From Marivivens aquimaris (GTDB lineage Bacteria > Pseudomonadota > Alphaproteobacteria > Rhodobacterales > Rhodobacteraceae): a stretch of DNA of 64,000 nucleotides. Shown piece after piece: positions 1 through 9,315 of the stretch. Location of the stretch: assembly GCF_015220045.1 (NCBI RefSeq), contig NZ_JADBGB010000001.1, positions 835,001-899,000 of the forward strand, read 5' to 3'. The translations under genes and the position numbers were made by a program. The first letter of the stretch is position 1, and the number at the start of each line of letters is the position of its first letter. A model generated the notes under the pieces. That model was not told where the DNA came from. It did no database searches and saw nothing but the letters and a program-made list of their open reading frames with translations.

Positions 1-642
<642 letters not shown>

Positions 643-710
643 TCCAGAAACAGCAACGCTTCAGAAACATACTAAAAACGTACTTCACTTGGAAATCTTG
701 GTTCTTTCTC

Positions 711-828
711 GGTCTGGTGGCTATAGCACGAGCAAAACACCCGGTCCCTTTCCGAACCCGGCCGTTAAGTGCCGTTGCGCTGATGGTACTGCGTCTTAAG
801 ACGTGGGAGAGTAAGTCACCGCCAGACC
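711..828 (+). rRNA. rrf: 5S ribosomal RNA
   Basis: It lies about 70 bases after 23S. The ends ggtctggtgg and ccgccagacc pair to form helix I, and the interior holds the conserved ccgaaccc loop and gtgggagagta region typical of alphaproteobacterial 5S rRNA. The ends come from this pairing. Confidence 0.93.
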
Positions 829-917
829 TAGTAAGAACCAAATTCTCTCTAAACATATCAATCTAATATCCCCATAAGCAGCTTCGCTAAAAAAGGGATA
901 AGTGTTTACACACCCAA

Positions 918-994
<77 letters not shown>

Positions 995-1021
995 AATCCC
1001 ATGATAACAAATGCCGTATCG

Positions 1022-1044
1022 CCCCGCAAAACGCGGGGTTCTTT
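1022..1044 (+). terminator. Rho-independent terminator of the rRNA operon
   Basis: The stem ccccgc/gcgggg with a short A-rich loop is followed by ttcttt. It lies 27 bases after the tRNA, so it probably ends the rrn transcript. Confidence 0.75.
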
Positions 1045-1102
1045 GCGTTGGTGCCACACTACCCCTTGGGCCACCGTTCCGATGGCCCAAAAGGCACGTT
1101 AA

Positions 1103-1264
1103 TCAGGCTGTCGCAGCACTCAAACCCTGATCAAGATCCGCGATAATATCCTGAACATCCTCGATCCCGATCGATATCCGCACAACGTTCGGACCAGCTC
1201 CAGCTTTGATTTGCTGATCTTCTTCCAGCTGACGGTGCGTGGTCGAGGCCATCGGCCAAGCCAG
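1103..1264 (-). pseudogene. C-terminal remnant of MetY-type O-acetylhomoserine sulfhydrylase
   Basis: Translation downstream of the preceding gene's TAA, in the same frame, gives about 53 residues ending in TGA at 1105-1103. They include [24 protein letters not shown] and [10 protein letters not shown]. These match the extreme C terminus of Cys/Met-metabolism PLP enzymes of the O-acetylhomoserine (thiol)-lyase type. The remaining roughly 370 residues, including the PLP lysine, are missing and there is no ribosome-binding site. It is best read as a truncated relic at a rearrangement junction beside the rRNA operon. The intact source gene is not in the window. Confidence 0.72.
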
Positions 1265-2512
1265 TTATTTTGAAAGCGTGGCTTCGTCATAGACCTTAAG
1301 CACATTTTGTACGGCTTCTAACAAGGCTTCATCAAAATGCTTTGCGGTCACATTTGGCAGATACTGCGAAAGAAGCGGCTCGGGGATAGTTCGGCCAGCG
1401 AAGCGCGACTTGAGGGCTGACACGGCTTCGGACGCGTCCTCAGTCGGCCAATAATAGCGGATGCGATCAGAGTAGCTGAAGTGGCGCTGGTAAAAGAGGT
1501 CTTCGTCGGAGCCTTCGTAGTACTTCGACCAGTTGTCGGGACGCTGCAGCATCGTGTTTTCCAATGCCGACATCAGCCGGTTCTTCGGCGCATATCCGTC
1601 CATAACGTCAGCAATCGCATCAAGGCCATAGAGCGCTTCGCGCAGAGCAAACGTCAGCCAAGGGCCGACTTTCAGAATGGAGAAGCCGCCCTGTACCAGC
1701 GCAGCCAGTGCTTCTTCGCTTTGGTAGTCGGTCGAGTGCGCCTCGAATACGATCATTGGCAACGACTTTAGGTAGTCGGTCAGACCGGACGCGTTTGATG
1801 GGACGAACTTTATGACGTCCGAGTGGCCAAACTCCACCCCAGGCTGCACGACCATACCGATGACGCGGTCAAAGGCACTTTGCTGGTCTTGCTCTGCAAA
1901 CGCAGTCTTATGGACCGCGTAGGTTTTTGATACCGCGTCGGTGGTCGTCACAGCCAGCTCGTGTAGCTCATCAAGTGCGCCGCCAGGCACGGGGACTTCG
2001 GTGCCGATAACGTACACAGGGTCTCTGTCCGTTTTATTGGCTTCGGCTACGGCAGCAAGCCGCGCGGCGCGCGACGCCGTTGTGTCGTCATCCAGAGCGA
2101 CGGGCTCACCTGCGCAGCCCATCGAGCAATCGAGGTGGAGTTTCGTAAAGCCCGCAGCGGAGAAGGCCGCAATCATGGCTTCGGCTTTTGTCATGGCGTC
2201 CTCGGCGGGAAGCGATTTCCACGGGTTCGGGCCCAAGTGGTCGCCGCCGAGGATCACGTTGTCCATAGAGATACCGACCTTTTGCGCGATCTCCTCGACG
2301 AAGGACCGGAAGTCGGATGGCGTCATGCCCGTGTAGCCGCCTTCGTGATTGACTTGGTTGCATGTCGCCTCAATCAGGGCAGGGCGACCGGTTTCTTTTG
2401 CCAACGATAGCGCAGCCTCAATGACAACGGGATGGGCCGAGCAAACGGACGTGATGCCAAGCGGCTTTCCGGAATGGAAAGCTGCCGGGATCGAACGGAG
2501 AGGATGGGTCAT
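1265..2512 (-). CDS. GatZ/KbaZ-family protein (tagatose-6-phosphate 4-epimerase or tagatose-bisphosphate aldolase subunit)
   Basis: This 415-residue protein belongs to the GatZ/KbaZ family by the N-terminal pattern GITSVCSAHPVVIEAAL, the segment ILGGDHLGPNPW and LHLDCSMGC. In enterics such proteins are the non-catalytic partner of tagatose-1,6-bisphosphate aldolase. In Agrobacterium galactitol and altritol catabolism, a homologue paired with a PfkB tagatose kinase was reported as D-tagatose-6-phosphate 4-epimerase. No GatY/KbaY catalytic subunit lies here, and the neighbouring PfkB kinase overlaps by ATGA (2509-2512), so the epimerase role is the better inference. It is translationally coupled to the kinase and probably shares the LacI operator at 3552. 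Family assignment is firm, exact reaction is not. Confidence 0.85.
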   Translation of the reverse strand: MTHPLRSIPAAFHSGKPLGITSVCSAHPVVIEAALSLAKETGRPALIEATCNQVNHEGGYTGMTPSDFRSFVEEIAQKVGISMDNVILGGDHLGPNPWKSLPAEDAMTKAEAMIAAFSAAGFTKLHLDCSMGCAGEPVALDDDTTASRAARLAAVAEANKTDRDPVYVIGTEVPVPGGALDELHELAVTTTDAVSKTYAVHKTAFAEQDQQSAFDRVIGMVVQPGVEFGHSDVIKFVPSNASGLTDYLKSLPMIVFEAHSTDYQSEEALAALVQGGFSILKVGPWLTFALREALYGLDAIADVMDGYAPKNRLMSALENTMLQRPDNWSKYYEGSDEDLFYQRHFSYSDRIRYYWPTEDASEAVSALKSRFAGRTIPEPLLSQYLPNVTAKHFDEALLEAVQNVLKVYDEATLSK

Positions 2513-3456
2513 ACGGCTCTCTCTTTGGATTTCATAAATTCGACAAGGGTTTCATAGGTCGCGGCGCCCTCCATCGGGCCTCGCTTGGTCACAGCATGGG
2601 CGCCTGCTGCCGCGGCAACGTTCAGGGCATCGGAAACGTCCGTTCCGGCGCACCATAGGGCGACGAAGGCTCCGCCAAAGCAGTCGCCCGCACCAGTCGG
2701 GTCGACCTCGTCGACGATATAGGGCGCGATGAATTTGCTGGTGTTGGCGTCATAATACTGCACCCCCTCTGCGCCCATTTTGTGGACGATGACTTTGACG
2801 CCGAGCGCAAGGAGCTCCGCGACCGCGTCCAAGTCGTTTTGTGCTGATGTCAGCAATGTCAGTTCGGCGCCGGAGGGAAGAAAGACGTCGGTCAGCGTGA
2901 CGAACTCTTTCATCGCTTCGGCCAAACCGGGGGATGAGAGGATCTCTTTACGAAGGTTAGGGTCGAACGAGATTGTCCCACCGCGCTCCTTGACCCCTCG
3001 CGCTGCTTTCAAGTTCATCTCTACGAAGGATGGGCTCGAAAGTGACGAGCCCATGACGTGGAGGTGCGTTGCGTCATCCAGAACGCGTTGCGCTGCTTCA
3101 CTCTCGGGCAGCAGCCCGCTGGCTGAATGACGGATATTGAAAACGAAGTCCCTTGACCCGTCACTTCTATATCTGACGAAGGCCGAACCGGTCGGACGGT
3201 CCTGATCGATCGCTATTCCTGAGATATCCACGCCGTCTGACGCCAACCGTTCAATATTGAGCCGACCGAAGTCGTCGTCCCCGACCGTCGATACAATGGC
3301 GCACTCCGCGCCCATGCGTGCCACTTGATCGATAAAAATGGCTGGCGCGCCGGACGGATAGGGGCCTGTCATCGCAATGGGGTCTTTAAACCCATCGCCG
3401 ATGGTGTCGGCCATGATCTCAACGAGAATCTCGCCAATAACCACGATTTTACCCAT
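2509..3456 (-). CDS. PfkB-family sugar kinase, probably tagatose/ketohexose kinase
   Basis: This 315-residue ribokinase-family kinase is expected to phosphorylate a sugar with ATP in the cytoplasm. The N terminus MGKIVVIGEILVEIM starts the Rossmann-like core. The PfkB signature DPTGAGDCFGGAF near the C terminus carries the anion hole and catalytic Asp. The start at 3456 is preferred because AAGG lies just upstream and an upstream in-frame Met adds an unconserved 26 residues. It is first in a two-gene operon with the GatZ-like gene. By analogy with the Agrobacterium tagatose kinase/epimerase pair, D-tagatose is the likely substrate; fructose or another ketose is possible. Confidence 0.85.
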   Translation of the reverse strand: MGKIVVIGEILVEIMADTIGDGFKDPIAMTGPYPSGAPAIFIDQVARMGAECAIVSTVGDDDFGRLNIERLASDGVDISGIAIDQDRPTGSAFVRYRSDGSRDFVFNIRHSASGLLPESEAAQRVLDDATHLHVMGSSLSSPSFVEMNLKAARGVKERGGTISFDPNLRKEILSSPGLAEAMKEFVTLTDVFLPSGAELTLLTSAQNDLDAVAELLALGVKVIVHKMGAEGVQYYDANTSKFIAPYIVDEVDPTGAGDCFGGAFVALWCAGTDVSDALNVAAAAGAHAVTKRGPMEGAATYETLVEFMKSKERAV

Positions 3457-3551
3457 ACCCGAACCTTCCCTGCGCTTATCGGTGGCGCGAATACGCTCGC
3501 GGATCGTCACCGTTTTGGCGCCATCCACAGGCATCGAAGTTAATCTATAAG

Positions 3552-3565
3552 TTTACGCGCGTAAA
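3552..3565. promoter_or_regulatory. LacI-type operator, perfect 14-bp palindrome
   Basis: TTTACGCGCGTAAA is a perfect palindrome with the central CG typical of LacI/GalR operators. It lies between the divergent kinase operon and the LacI gene, and a near copy occurs at 4700. The likely ligand-responsive repressor is the adjacent LacI protein. Confidence 0.78.
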
Positions 3566-3651
3566 TAAAATGTTCCGTTTTGCGGTGCGTCGTGGCAATC
3601 TTTATCTACTTGCGGCAAGTAAATGGTCCCGCCCGAGGAAAGGGATTGAAG

Positions 3652-4677
3652 ATGGAAGAGAAAAAGATCCGCAATATGGACGAGTTTGCTACAGTGAGTG
3701 GCATCTCCCGTCCGACCCTTTCGAAGTACTTCAACAACCCGAGGAGGGTCAGGGGCTCGACGCGCGAGCGCATCGAGGCTGCTCTCGACAAATATGACTA
3801 CCGACCGAACCTATTCGCGATGAACCAGAACCGGCGCTCTACCCGCAATATCGGGATCGTCGTACCGACCATCGCTGATCCCTTTTTTGCTGAAGTCGTG
3901 CGCCATGTGGAAATGCGCTGCACTGTTGCAGGGTACTGGCCGATCGTTATTTCGTCGCACGGCGAGACAGAGCAGGAACTGGCTGCGCTGGACACCCTGC
4001 GCACGTTGAGGTTGGCTGGTGCGGTGATTGCGCCATTGGGTGAACCGAGCGATGTCGAGCGCTTGCGCCAGTTCGCGGATGAGGCCCCGACAGTACTGTT
4101 CGATAGTTACCTCGATGTCGGGCAAGTCTTTGTAGGAAATGATAATTTCAACTCAATAGGATTGATCGTCGAGTATCTCTGCCGCACTGGCGAGCCGCCC
4201 TGTTTCCTAGACATGCCAGCGGTCAATCTGAACGCGTCGGAACGCCGGGACGCCTATGTTGCCGCAATGGAGCGCCTCGGCCATGAGCCGCGTGTTGTGC
4301 CGATCTTGGGGTCGAGCTGGAACTTTGAAGAGCTCGGCTACGAGGAAGGCCTTCGCCTGATCTCGAATCGCGAATTCACGTCCAGCACTGTCTTGTGCGC
4401 AAACGACCGTATGGCGATCGGGTTACTGGCTGCGGCGTACTCCAAAGGATTGCGGGTCGGGCGCGGAGCTGGCTGTGCTATGCGTATTGCTGGTCATGAC
4501 GATCACCCGCTGGCGCGCTTTACCTGCCCGCCGCTGACCACCGTCGCGCAGGACTACACGGCGATTGCAGAGCGGAGCGTTGAGTCCCTGTTTGCGCTCA
4601 TTGAAGGGGAAAATAGGGATGCCGTTCCAGCAATCCAGAGGCTGGGAGCGCGACTGATCATGCGGGACTCGGCCTGA
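3652..4677 (+). CDS. LacI-family transcriptional regulator
   Basis: This 341-residue protein has an N-terminal helix-turn-helix (about residues 6-30, MDEFATVSGISRPTLSKYFN) and hinge (RIEAALDKYDYRPN). A periplasmic-binding-like effector domain follows, starting NIGIVVPTIADPFFAEVV. Start 3652 is chosen for the GAGGAAAGGG ribosome-binding site. An in-frame extension to 3580 would cover the promoter region and is unlikely. It is divergent from the kinase/GatZ operon and probably represses it and itself through TTTACGCGCGTAAA. The effector is unknown, probably a sugar or sugar phosphate of that pathway. Confidence 0.92.
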   Translation: MEEKKIRNMDEFATVSGISRPTLSKYFNNPRRVRGSTRERIEAALDKYDYRPNLFAMNQNRRSTRNIGIVVPTIADPFFAEVVRHVEMRCTVAGYWPIVISSHGETEQELAALDTLRTLRLAGAVIAPLGEPSDVERLRQFADEAPTVLFDSYLDVGQVFVGNDNFNSIGLIVEYLCRTGEPPCFLDMPAVNLNASERRDAYVAAMERLGHEPRVVPILGSSWNFEELGYEEGLRLISNREFTSSTVLCANDRMAIGLLAAAYSKGLRVGRGAGCAMRIAGHDDHPLARFTCPPLTTVAQDYTAIAERSVESLFALIEGENRDAVPAIQRLGARLIMRDSA

Positions 4678-4699
4678 TAGGTCGTGGTAGGTCGAAAAA

Positions 4700-4713
4700 T
4701 TATCGCGCGTAAA
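4700..4713. promoter_or_regulatory. Second, degenerate LacI operator
   Basis: TTATCGCGCGTAAA matches the operator at 3552 at 12 of 14 positions and lies just after the LacI gene. No intact gene starts downstream on the plus strand, so its target may have been lost. Confidence 0.6.
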
Positions 4714-4929
4714 AATATTGATGCGAAGTTGAGATGTCCTCGTTTCTCACCGTGGTCTTTCAGCACCGAGGGAGGAAATGGATGAAAACCGCATGCAAAC
4801 ACGTGGCGGCATCGGCGCGCTAATGATCCATCGCTTGAGCCGTGAAAAGCTAGTGGCGTTGATGTTGGGCGTATAGATTGCCGAAAGCCTGAAAATTCAG
4901 GTGCAGGACCACGATGCCCGGCGCAAATT
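4714..4929 (+). other. Gene-free gap with ribosome-binding site and short ORF remnants
   Basis: A good Shine-Dalgarno (GGAGG, 4771-4775) precedes two short overlapping ORFs. The ATG at 4782 gives only 13 codons. The ATG at 4778 gives 32 codons ending at 4876 with RLSREKLVALMLGV. That last segment resembles the cytoplasmic start of sugar ABC permeases, but it stops before any membrane helix. With the operator at 4700 this looks like the head of a deleted operon. The resemblance is weak and no functional product is claimed. Confidence 0.35.
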
Positions 4930-5649
4930 CTACCTGTGCATTACGTTGGCATAGCCATCGTGGATCACCTGGCTCATCGCTTCTCGCGCCTCTGTCGGAG
5001 CACCCGAGGCGATGGCCGAGACGATGGCGCGGTGACGTTTGGCGACGGTCTCGCGGCGATCAGAAAAGTCGCCGATATGCTCGGCCATGAACAGCGAGTA
5101 GAGCGCCGTCTGCACGAGGTCACCAAGCGACTGGAGGAAGCGATTGCCGGACAGGCGCAGGACCTGCTTGTGAAACTCGTAGTCGGCCAGTGCGAAATCG
5201 GTGCGGCTGTCTGCGGTTGCCAATCGGTCGCAGAGAGCGTGCAACTCGTCCAGCTCGACCTGATTGACGCGGCCCGCTGCTTGGGCGGCGGCCGCGGGCT
5301 CGAAGATCATCCGGATCTCGTAGAGCTCTTCAAAGAACCGCGTCGGATTGCGGGCCGTGGCGTGCCAGCGCAGAACATCCTCATCGAACATGTTCCAGTC
5401 ATCGGCGCGGCGCACATGGGTGCCGACCTTGGCCTTTGACTGGATCATACCCTTGGCAATCAGCGTCTTCTTCGCCTCGCGCACTACAGTGCGCGACACG
5501 CCAAACATCTCGCACAGGTCCGGATCGAGCGGGATCATCGTCTCCGCCGGATATTCGCCAGCTACGATGGCGCGGCCGATCTGGTCCACCACGAAGGCCG
5601 TGTGGTTCGACGCACGCTCCGCCACGCCTCCGGATTGGATGAGTGTCAT
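4930..5649 (-). CDS. GntR/FadR-family transcriptional regulator
   Basis: This 239-residue protein has a winged helix at about residues 20-85 (DPDLCEMFGVSRTVVREAKK) and a C-terminal FCD domain. The FCD domain keeps the metal-ligand pattern D..H (DYEFHKQV) and later KRHRAI. Start 5649 overlaps the stop of the upstream permease by ATGA; an extension to 5781 would overlap the permease by 132 bases. As last gene of the YtfQ-type transporter operon it probably autoregulates that operon in response to a sugar acid or sugar. The ligand cannot be read from sequence. Confidence 0.92.
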   Translation of the reverse strand: MTLIQSGGVAERASNHTAFVVDQIGRAIVAGEYPAETMIPLDPDLCEMFGVSRTVVREAKKTLIAKGMIQSKAKVGTHVRRADDWNMFDEDVLRWHATARNPTRFFEELYEIRMIFEPAAAAQAAGRVNQVELDELHALCDRLATADSRTDFALADYEFHKQVLRLSGNRFLQSLGDLVQTALYSLFMAEHIGDFSDRRETVAKRHRAIVSAIASGAPTEAREAMSQVIHDGYANVMHR

Positions 5650-6650
5650 GAATGAGCGGCGAAGCCAGTAGCTTTCTTTCGTTTTGCCTGCCCCGCTTTT
5701 GCCTGCGTCGCCCACATCAATCCTTTCTGTAGGAGGATGAATGCGAACAGCAGCCCTCCGATGACGATTTTCGTCCACCAACTCGACAGGGTGCCGTCGA
5801 AGACGATGTACGTCTGAATAAGTCCCATAATGAGGATGCCGAAAAACGTCCCCGCGACAAAACCATATCCACCAGTCAAAAGCGTGCCGCCGATCACGAC
5901 CGCTGCGATCGCGTCGAGTTCAACGCCCACAGTCGCCAACGAATAGCCGGCCGATGTATAAAGCGAGAAGACGATCCCTGAAAGCCCCGCGAGCCCTCCG
6001 GACAAGGCATAAATGCCGATCGTGGTCTGCGCGACAGGAACGCCCATCAGCTTTGCAGCCTGTTCACCGCCGCCGAGCGCATAGACGTTCTGACCGAAGC
6101 GGGTGCGGTGCGCCACAAGGATGCCCGCGATAAACGTCAGCACCATCACGCCGCCAATCAGGCGGAAGCGGGCACCGTCGACTTTCCAGTAAAGGCCCTG
6201 AAGCGTGTCGTAGAACTCGTGCGTGATCGGGACGCTTTCGGTCGACAAAACGTAGGCCGCACCGCGCGCGAGGAACATTCCAGCCAAGGTCACGATGAAG
6301 GGCGGCATTTCGAGGTAGTGAATAGTCGCTCCCATCGCGGCCCCAAAGCAGGTGGTCAGCGTCAGTACGATGGCGAATGCGACCAGCGGATGCAGCGAGG
6401 TATCGCGCAGGATAACGGCCAGGAAAACGCCGGTGAAAGCGATGATCGAACCGATCGACAGGTCGATACCGCCCGACAGGATGACAAACGTCATACCGAC
6501 CGCCGCAATGCCGATGAATGCGTTGTCCGTCAGCAGGTTCGCGATCACCCGCGTCGACAGCATCGCGGGGTAGGCGTAGCCGCAAAGGGCGTAGGCCAGA
6601 ACGAATGTTCCGAGGGTCACCAAAAGCGGAAGATGGGTCGCGCGGATCAT
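5646..6650 (-). CDS. yjfF: Sugar ABC transporter permease, YjfF type
   Basis: This 334-residue inner-membrane permease of the RbsC/BPD_transp_2 family has about ten hydrophobic segments and the family signature VILSGGIDLSIGSI. It most resembles YjfF, one of two permeases of the E. coli galactofuranose importer. It overlaps the preceding permease gene by four bases (6647-6650) and the regulator by four bases, so the set is translationally coupled. Substrate is inferred from the binding protein YtfQ and is not proven. Confidence 0.87.
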   Translation of the reverse strand: MIRATHLPLLVTLGTFVLAYALCGYAYPAMLSTRVIANLLTDNAFIGIAAVGMTFVILSGGIDLSIGSIIAFTGVFLAVILRDTSLHPLVAFAIVLTLTTCFGAAMGATIHYLEMPPFIVTLAGMFLARGAAYVLSTESVPITHEFYDTLQGLYWKVDGARFRLIGGVMVLTFIAGILVAHRTRFGQNVYALGGGEQAAKLMGVPVAQTTIGIYALSGGLAGLSGIVFSLYTSAGYSLATVGVELDAIAAVVIGGTLLTGGYGFVAGTFFGILIMGLIQTYIVFDGTLSSWWTKIVIGGLLFAFILLQKGLMWATQAKAGQAKRKKATGFAAHS

Positions 6651-7690
6651 TGGGTGGCCTCTTTCTTGGGACGTGCTCGGGTAGCTTCGGGCTGCGGTTG
6701 CGGACCGGTGGCGCGGATCAGATAGATCAGGTTCCCGATACGGGGCGACTGGATCACGAGGATGGTCAGGATCAGGGCCGCCTTGATCACCAGATTGAAC
6801 TCCGGCGGCATTCCCGACAGCAGGATCACCGAATTGATGGACTGGATGATCAGCGCACCAAGCAGCGACGCGACGATAGAGAACCTTCCGCCAAGGAGCG
6901 AATTGCCTCCGATCACGACCGCGAGGATCGCATCAAGCTCCAACCAAAGCCCGGCGTTATTGGCGTCCGCGCCTTTGATGTCAGCTGCAACGATGACACC
7001 GGCGAGAGCAGCGCAAAGGCCGGTCAGAAGGTAGACGCAGACCAGCAGTACTCGGCTGTTGATACCGGCCAAGCGGGACGAGCGCTCGTTAATGCCGATG
7101 GCTTCGATCAGCATCCCGAGGGCCGAGCGGCGGACGACAAATGTCACCAACGCTCCCAATGCGACCCAAATCAGGATCGGCGTCGGCAAACCGAAGACCG
7201 TGCCGGAACCGAGCTGGATCAGACCCTCGTTCGAGAACGTCAGGATTTTGCCTTCGGTTACCAGCTGTGCAATCCCGCGTCCGGCCACCATCAGCACAAG
7301 CGTCGCGACGATGGGCTGGATGCGTAGCACCGCTACAAGAAACCCGTTCCACAACCCGCAAAGACCGCCCGCAAGCAGTGCGGCCAGAAGCGCCGTGCCC
7401 CAGCCATGTCCTTCGACCACTGTTGACGCCGCGACTGCGCCCGAGATCGCCATGACCGCGCCGACCGACAGGTCGATGCCTTTGGTCGCGATGACGAGCG
7501 TCATGCCGATGCACAGCAATGCGACGGGCGCGCCGCGGTTCAGAACGTCGATGAGGTTGCCGAAAATTCGGCCATTGCGGAAGTCGATCTGGAAGAAATC
7601 CGGAAAGACGATGACGTTCAGCAGAAGTGCCGCCGCGAGGATGATAAGCTGCGGCAGGATCCGTTTCAGAAGCGAAGGTTTCGGTCCCAT
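6647..7690 (-). CDS. ytfT: Sugar ABC transporter permease, YtfT type
   Basis: This 347-residue RbsC-family permease has the conserved IGMTLVIATKGIDLSVGAVM segment and many transmembrane helices. It pairs with the YjfF-like subunit as a heterodimeric channel for the YtfR ATPase. Its start codon shares one base with the stop of the ATPase gene (TGATG at 7690), indicating coupled translation. The C-terminal tail is charged and Pro/Arg-rich. Confidence 0.87.
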   Translation of the reverse strand: MGPKPSLLKRILPQLIILAAALLLNVIVFPDFFQIDFRNGRIFGNLIDVLNRGAPVALLCIGMTLVIATKGIDLSVGAVMAISGAVAASTVVEGHGWGTALLAALLAGGLCGLWNGFLVAVLRIQPIVATLVLMVAGRGIAQLVTEGKILTFSNEGLIQLGSGTVFGLPTPILIWVALGALVTFVVRRSALGMLIEAIGINERSSRLAGINSRVLLVCVYLLTGLCAALAGVIVAADIKGADANNAGLWLELDAILAVVIGGNSLLGGRFSIVASLLGALIIQSINSVILLSGMPPEFNLVIKAALILTILVIQSPRIGNLIYLIRATGPQPQPEATRARPKKEATQ

Positions 7691-9210
7691 CAGGCGTCCT
7701 CTTTTTCGTCTGCGATGGCGCGCACGATGTTGTCCGGCGTGATCTCGTCGCCGTTCAGTTCGCCGACCTGTTTGCGGTCGCGCAGCACCACGACGCGGGT
7801 AGAGTAGGCGACCAGTTCCTCAAGTTCGGACGACGCCACAAGCAGCGCCATCCCATCGGCGCGAAGCTGGTCGATGAGAGCGATAATCTCTGCATGCGCC
7901 CCGACGTCGATGCCGCGTGTGGGTTCATCAAGGATCAGGAAATCGGGGTTCGTCGCCAGCCAGCGGGCGAGGAGGGCCTTTTGCTGGTTGCCGCCAGACA
8001 GCAAGCGGATCGGCATGTCCAAAGAGGCCAAGCGGATATCCAACGCACGCACGTAGCGTTCGGCGATCTCCTGAACTTTCGCGCGGGGTATCGGCTTCAT
8101 CCAGCCTTGGCGGGCTTGAAGGGCGATGATGATATTATCGCGCACCGACAGATCGCCAACGATCCCGTCGACCTTGCGATCTTCGGGGCAGAGGGCAAAG
8201 CGCTGCGCTACGGCATCTCGCGGACGGTTGACGGATACGGGCCGCCCCCGCAGGTGCGTTTCACCTTCGTCCGCTGCGACAACGCCGAAGATCAGGTTGC
8301 AAGTCTCGGAACGACCGGAGCCGAGGAGGCCGGCAAGCCCGACGACCTCTCCTTCGCGGACGGTCAGATCGAACGGCTCGATCATGCCGCGTTTGGTCAG
8401 GCCCTTGAACTCGACCAGCGCCTTGCCGGCCGGAGCGACCGTTTTGCGCTCGACGCGGGATTCAAGCTGACGCCCCAGCATCATCGTGACGATATCCCGC
8501 TGCGTGACATCGCGGATGATGCAGCTGTCCACGACGCGCCCGTTGCGCAGGATCGTCGCGCGGTCCGAAATCTCGAAAACCTGGTCGAGGAAGTGGGTGA
8601 TGAACACCACCGCCAGTCCTCGGGCGGTTAGCTGACGGATCACGCCAAATAGAAGCGCGACCTCATCGCGGTCCAAGCTCGCGGTCGGCTCATCAAGGAT
8701 CAGAACCTTGCCGGACATCTCTACCGCGCGTGCGATGGCGACGACCTGCTGGATCGCGACCGAGTAGGCCGAAAGCGGCTCTGCGGGGTCTATGTCCAAC
8801 CCGTAGCTCGCCAGCACGTCACGCGCTTCGGTATTCATCTTTCGGCGCGCCAGAAACGGCCCGCGCATCGGCTGCCGACCGAGGAATAAGTTCTCGGCCA
8901 CGGTCAGGTTCGGCAGCAGATTGACCTCTTGGTAGACGGTGCCAATGCCAAGCTTCTGGCTGGCCGCAGTAGACTCTGGCGCGACCTCTTCACCGTCGAG
9001 GACAATCACACCGCCGTCACGCCGATAGGCGCCAGTCAGGCATTTGATCAGCGTGGATTTCCCCGCGCCGTTCTCACCCAGCAGGGCATGAACTTCGCCA
9101 GCATGCAGAACGAGTTCCACATCGTCCAAAGCAATCGTACCGGGAAAAAATTTCGAAATGCCTCGTGCGTGCAGCATCGGTGCTGCGAGCGATGGCGTCA
9201 TGTCGTTCAT
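7690..9210 (-). CDS. ytfR: Sugar ABC transporter ATPase with tandem domains, YtfR type
   Basis: This 506-residue protein contains two ABC domains, as in RbsA/MglA/YtfR. Domain 1 has Walker A GENGAGKSTLIK and Walker B VLILDEPTASLD. Domain 2 has LLSGGNQQKALLARWL and FLILDEPTRGID. As usual for this family the second Walker A is degenerate (GLLGSGRSE). It energises uptake through the YtfT/YjfF permeases and sits between the binding-protein and permease genes. A strong hairpin at 9254-9283 separates it from the binding-protein gene. Confidence 0.93.
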   Translation of the reverse strand: MNDMTPSLAAPMLHARGISKFFPGTIALDDVELVLHAGEVHALLGENGAGKSTLIKCLTGAYRRDGGVIVLDGEEVAPESTAASQKLGIGTVYQEVNLLPNLTVAENLFLGRQPMRGPFLARRKMNTEARDVLASYGLDIDPAEPLSAYSVAIQQVVAIARAVEMSGKVLILDEPTASLDRDEVALLFGVIRQLTARGLAVVFITHFLDQVFEISDRATILRNGRVVDSCIIRDVTQRDIVTMMLGRQLESRVERKTVAPAGKALVEFKGLTKRGMIEPFDLTVREGEVVGLAGLLGSGRSETCNLIFGVVAADEGETHLRGRPVSVNRPRDAVAQRFALCPEDRKVDGIVGDLSVRDNIIIALQARQGWMKPIPRAKVQEIAERYVRALDIRLASLDMPIRLLSGGNQQKALLARWLATNPDFLILDEPTRGIDVGAHAEIIALIDQLRADGMALLVASSELEELVAYSTRVVVLRDRKQVGELNGDEITPDNIVRAIADEKEDA

Positions 9211-9253
9211 ACGGAAATCCTAGAGGCTGACCGGTCTTCTTCTGACGAAAATA

Positions 9254-9283
9254 CTGACCGGCCCGATGGGAAAGGCCGGTCAG
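9254..9283 (-). terminator. Intercistronic hairpin after the ytfQ-like gene
   Basis: CTGACCGGCC and GGCCGGTCAG form a 10-bp stem with a 10-base loop between ytfQ and ytfR. No U-run follows on the minus strand, so partial termination or 3'-end protection giving excess binding protein is more likely than full termination. Confidence 0.65.
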
Positions 9284-9315
9284 CAGTTGGGTGCTAACGC
9301 ACCTCCGGGAGAGCC

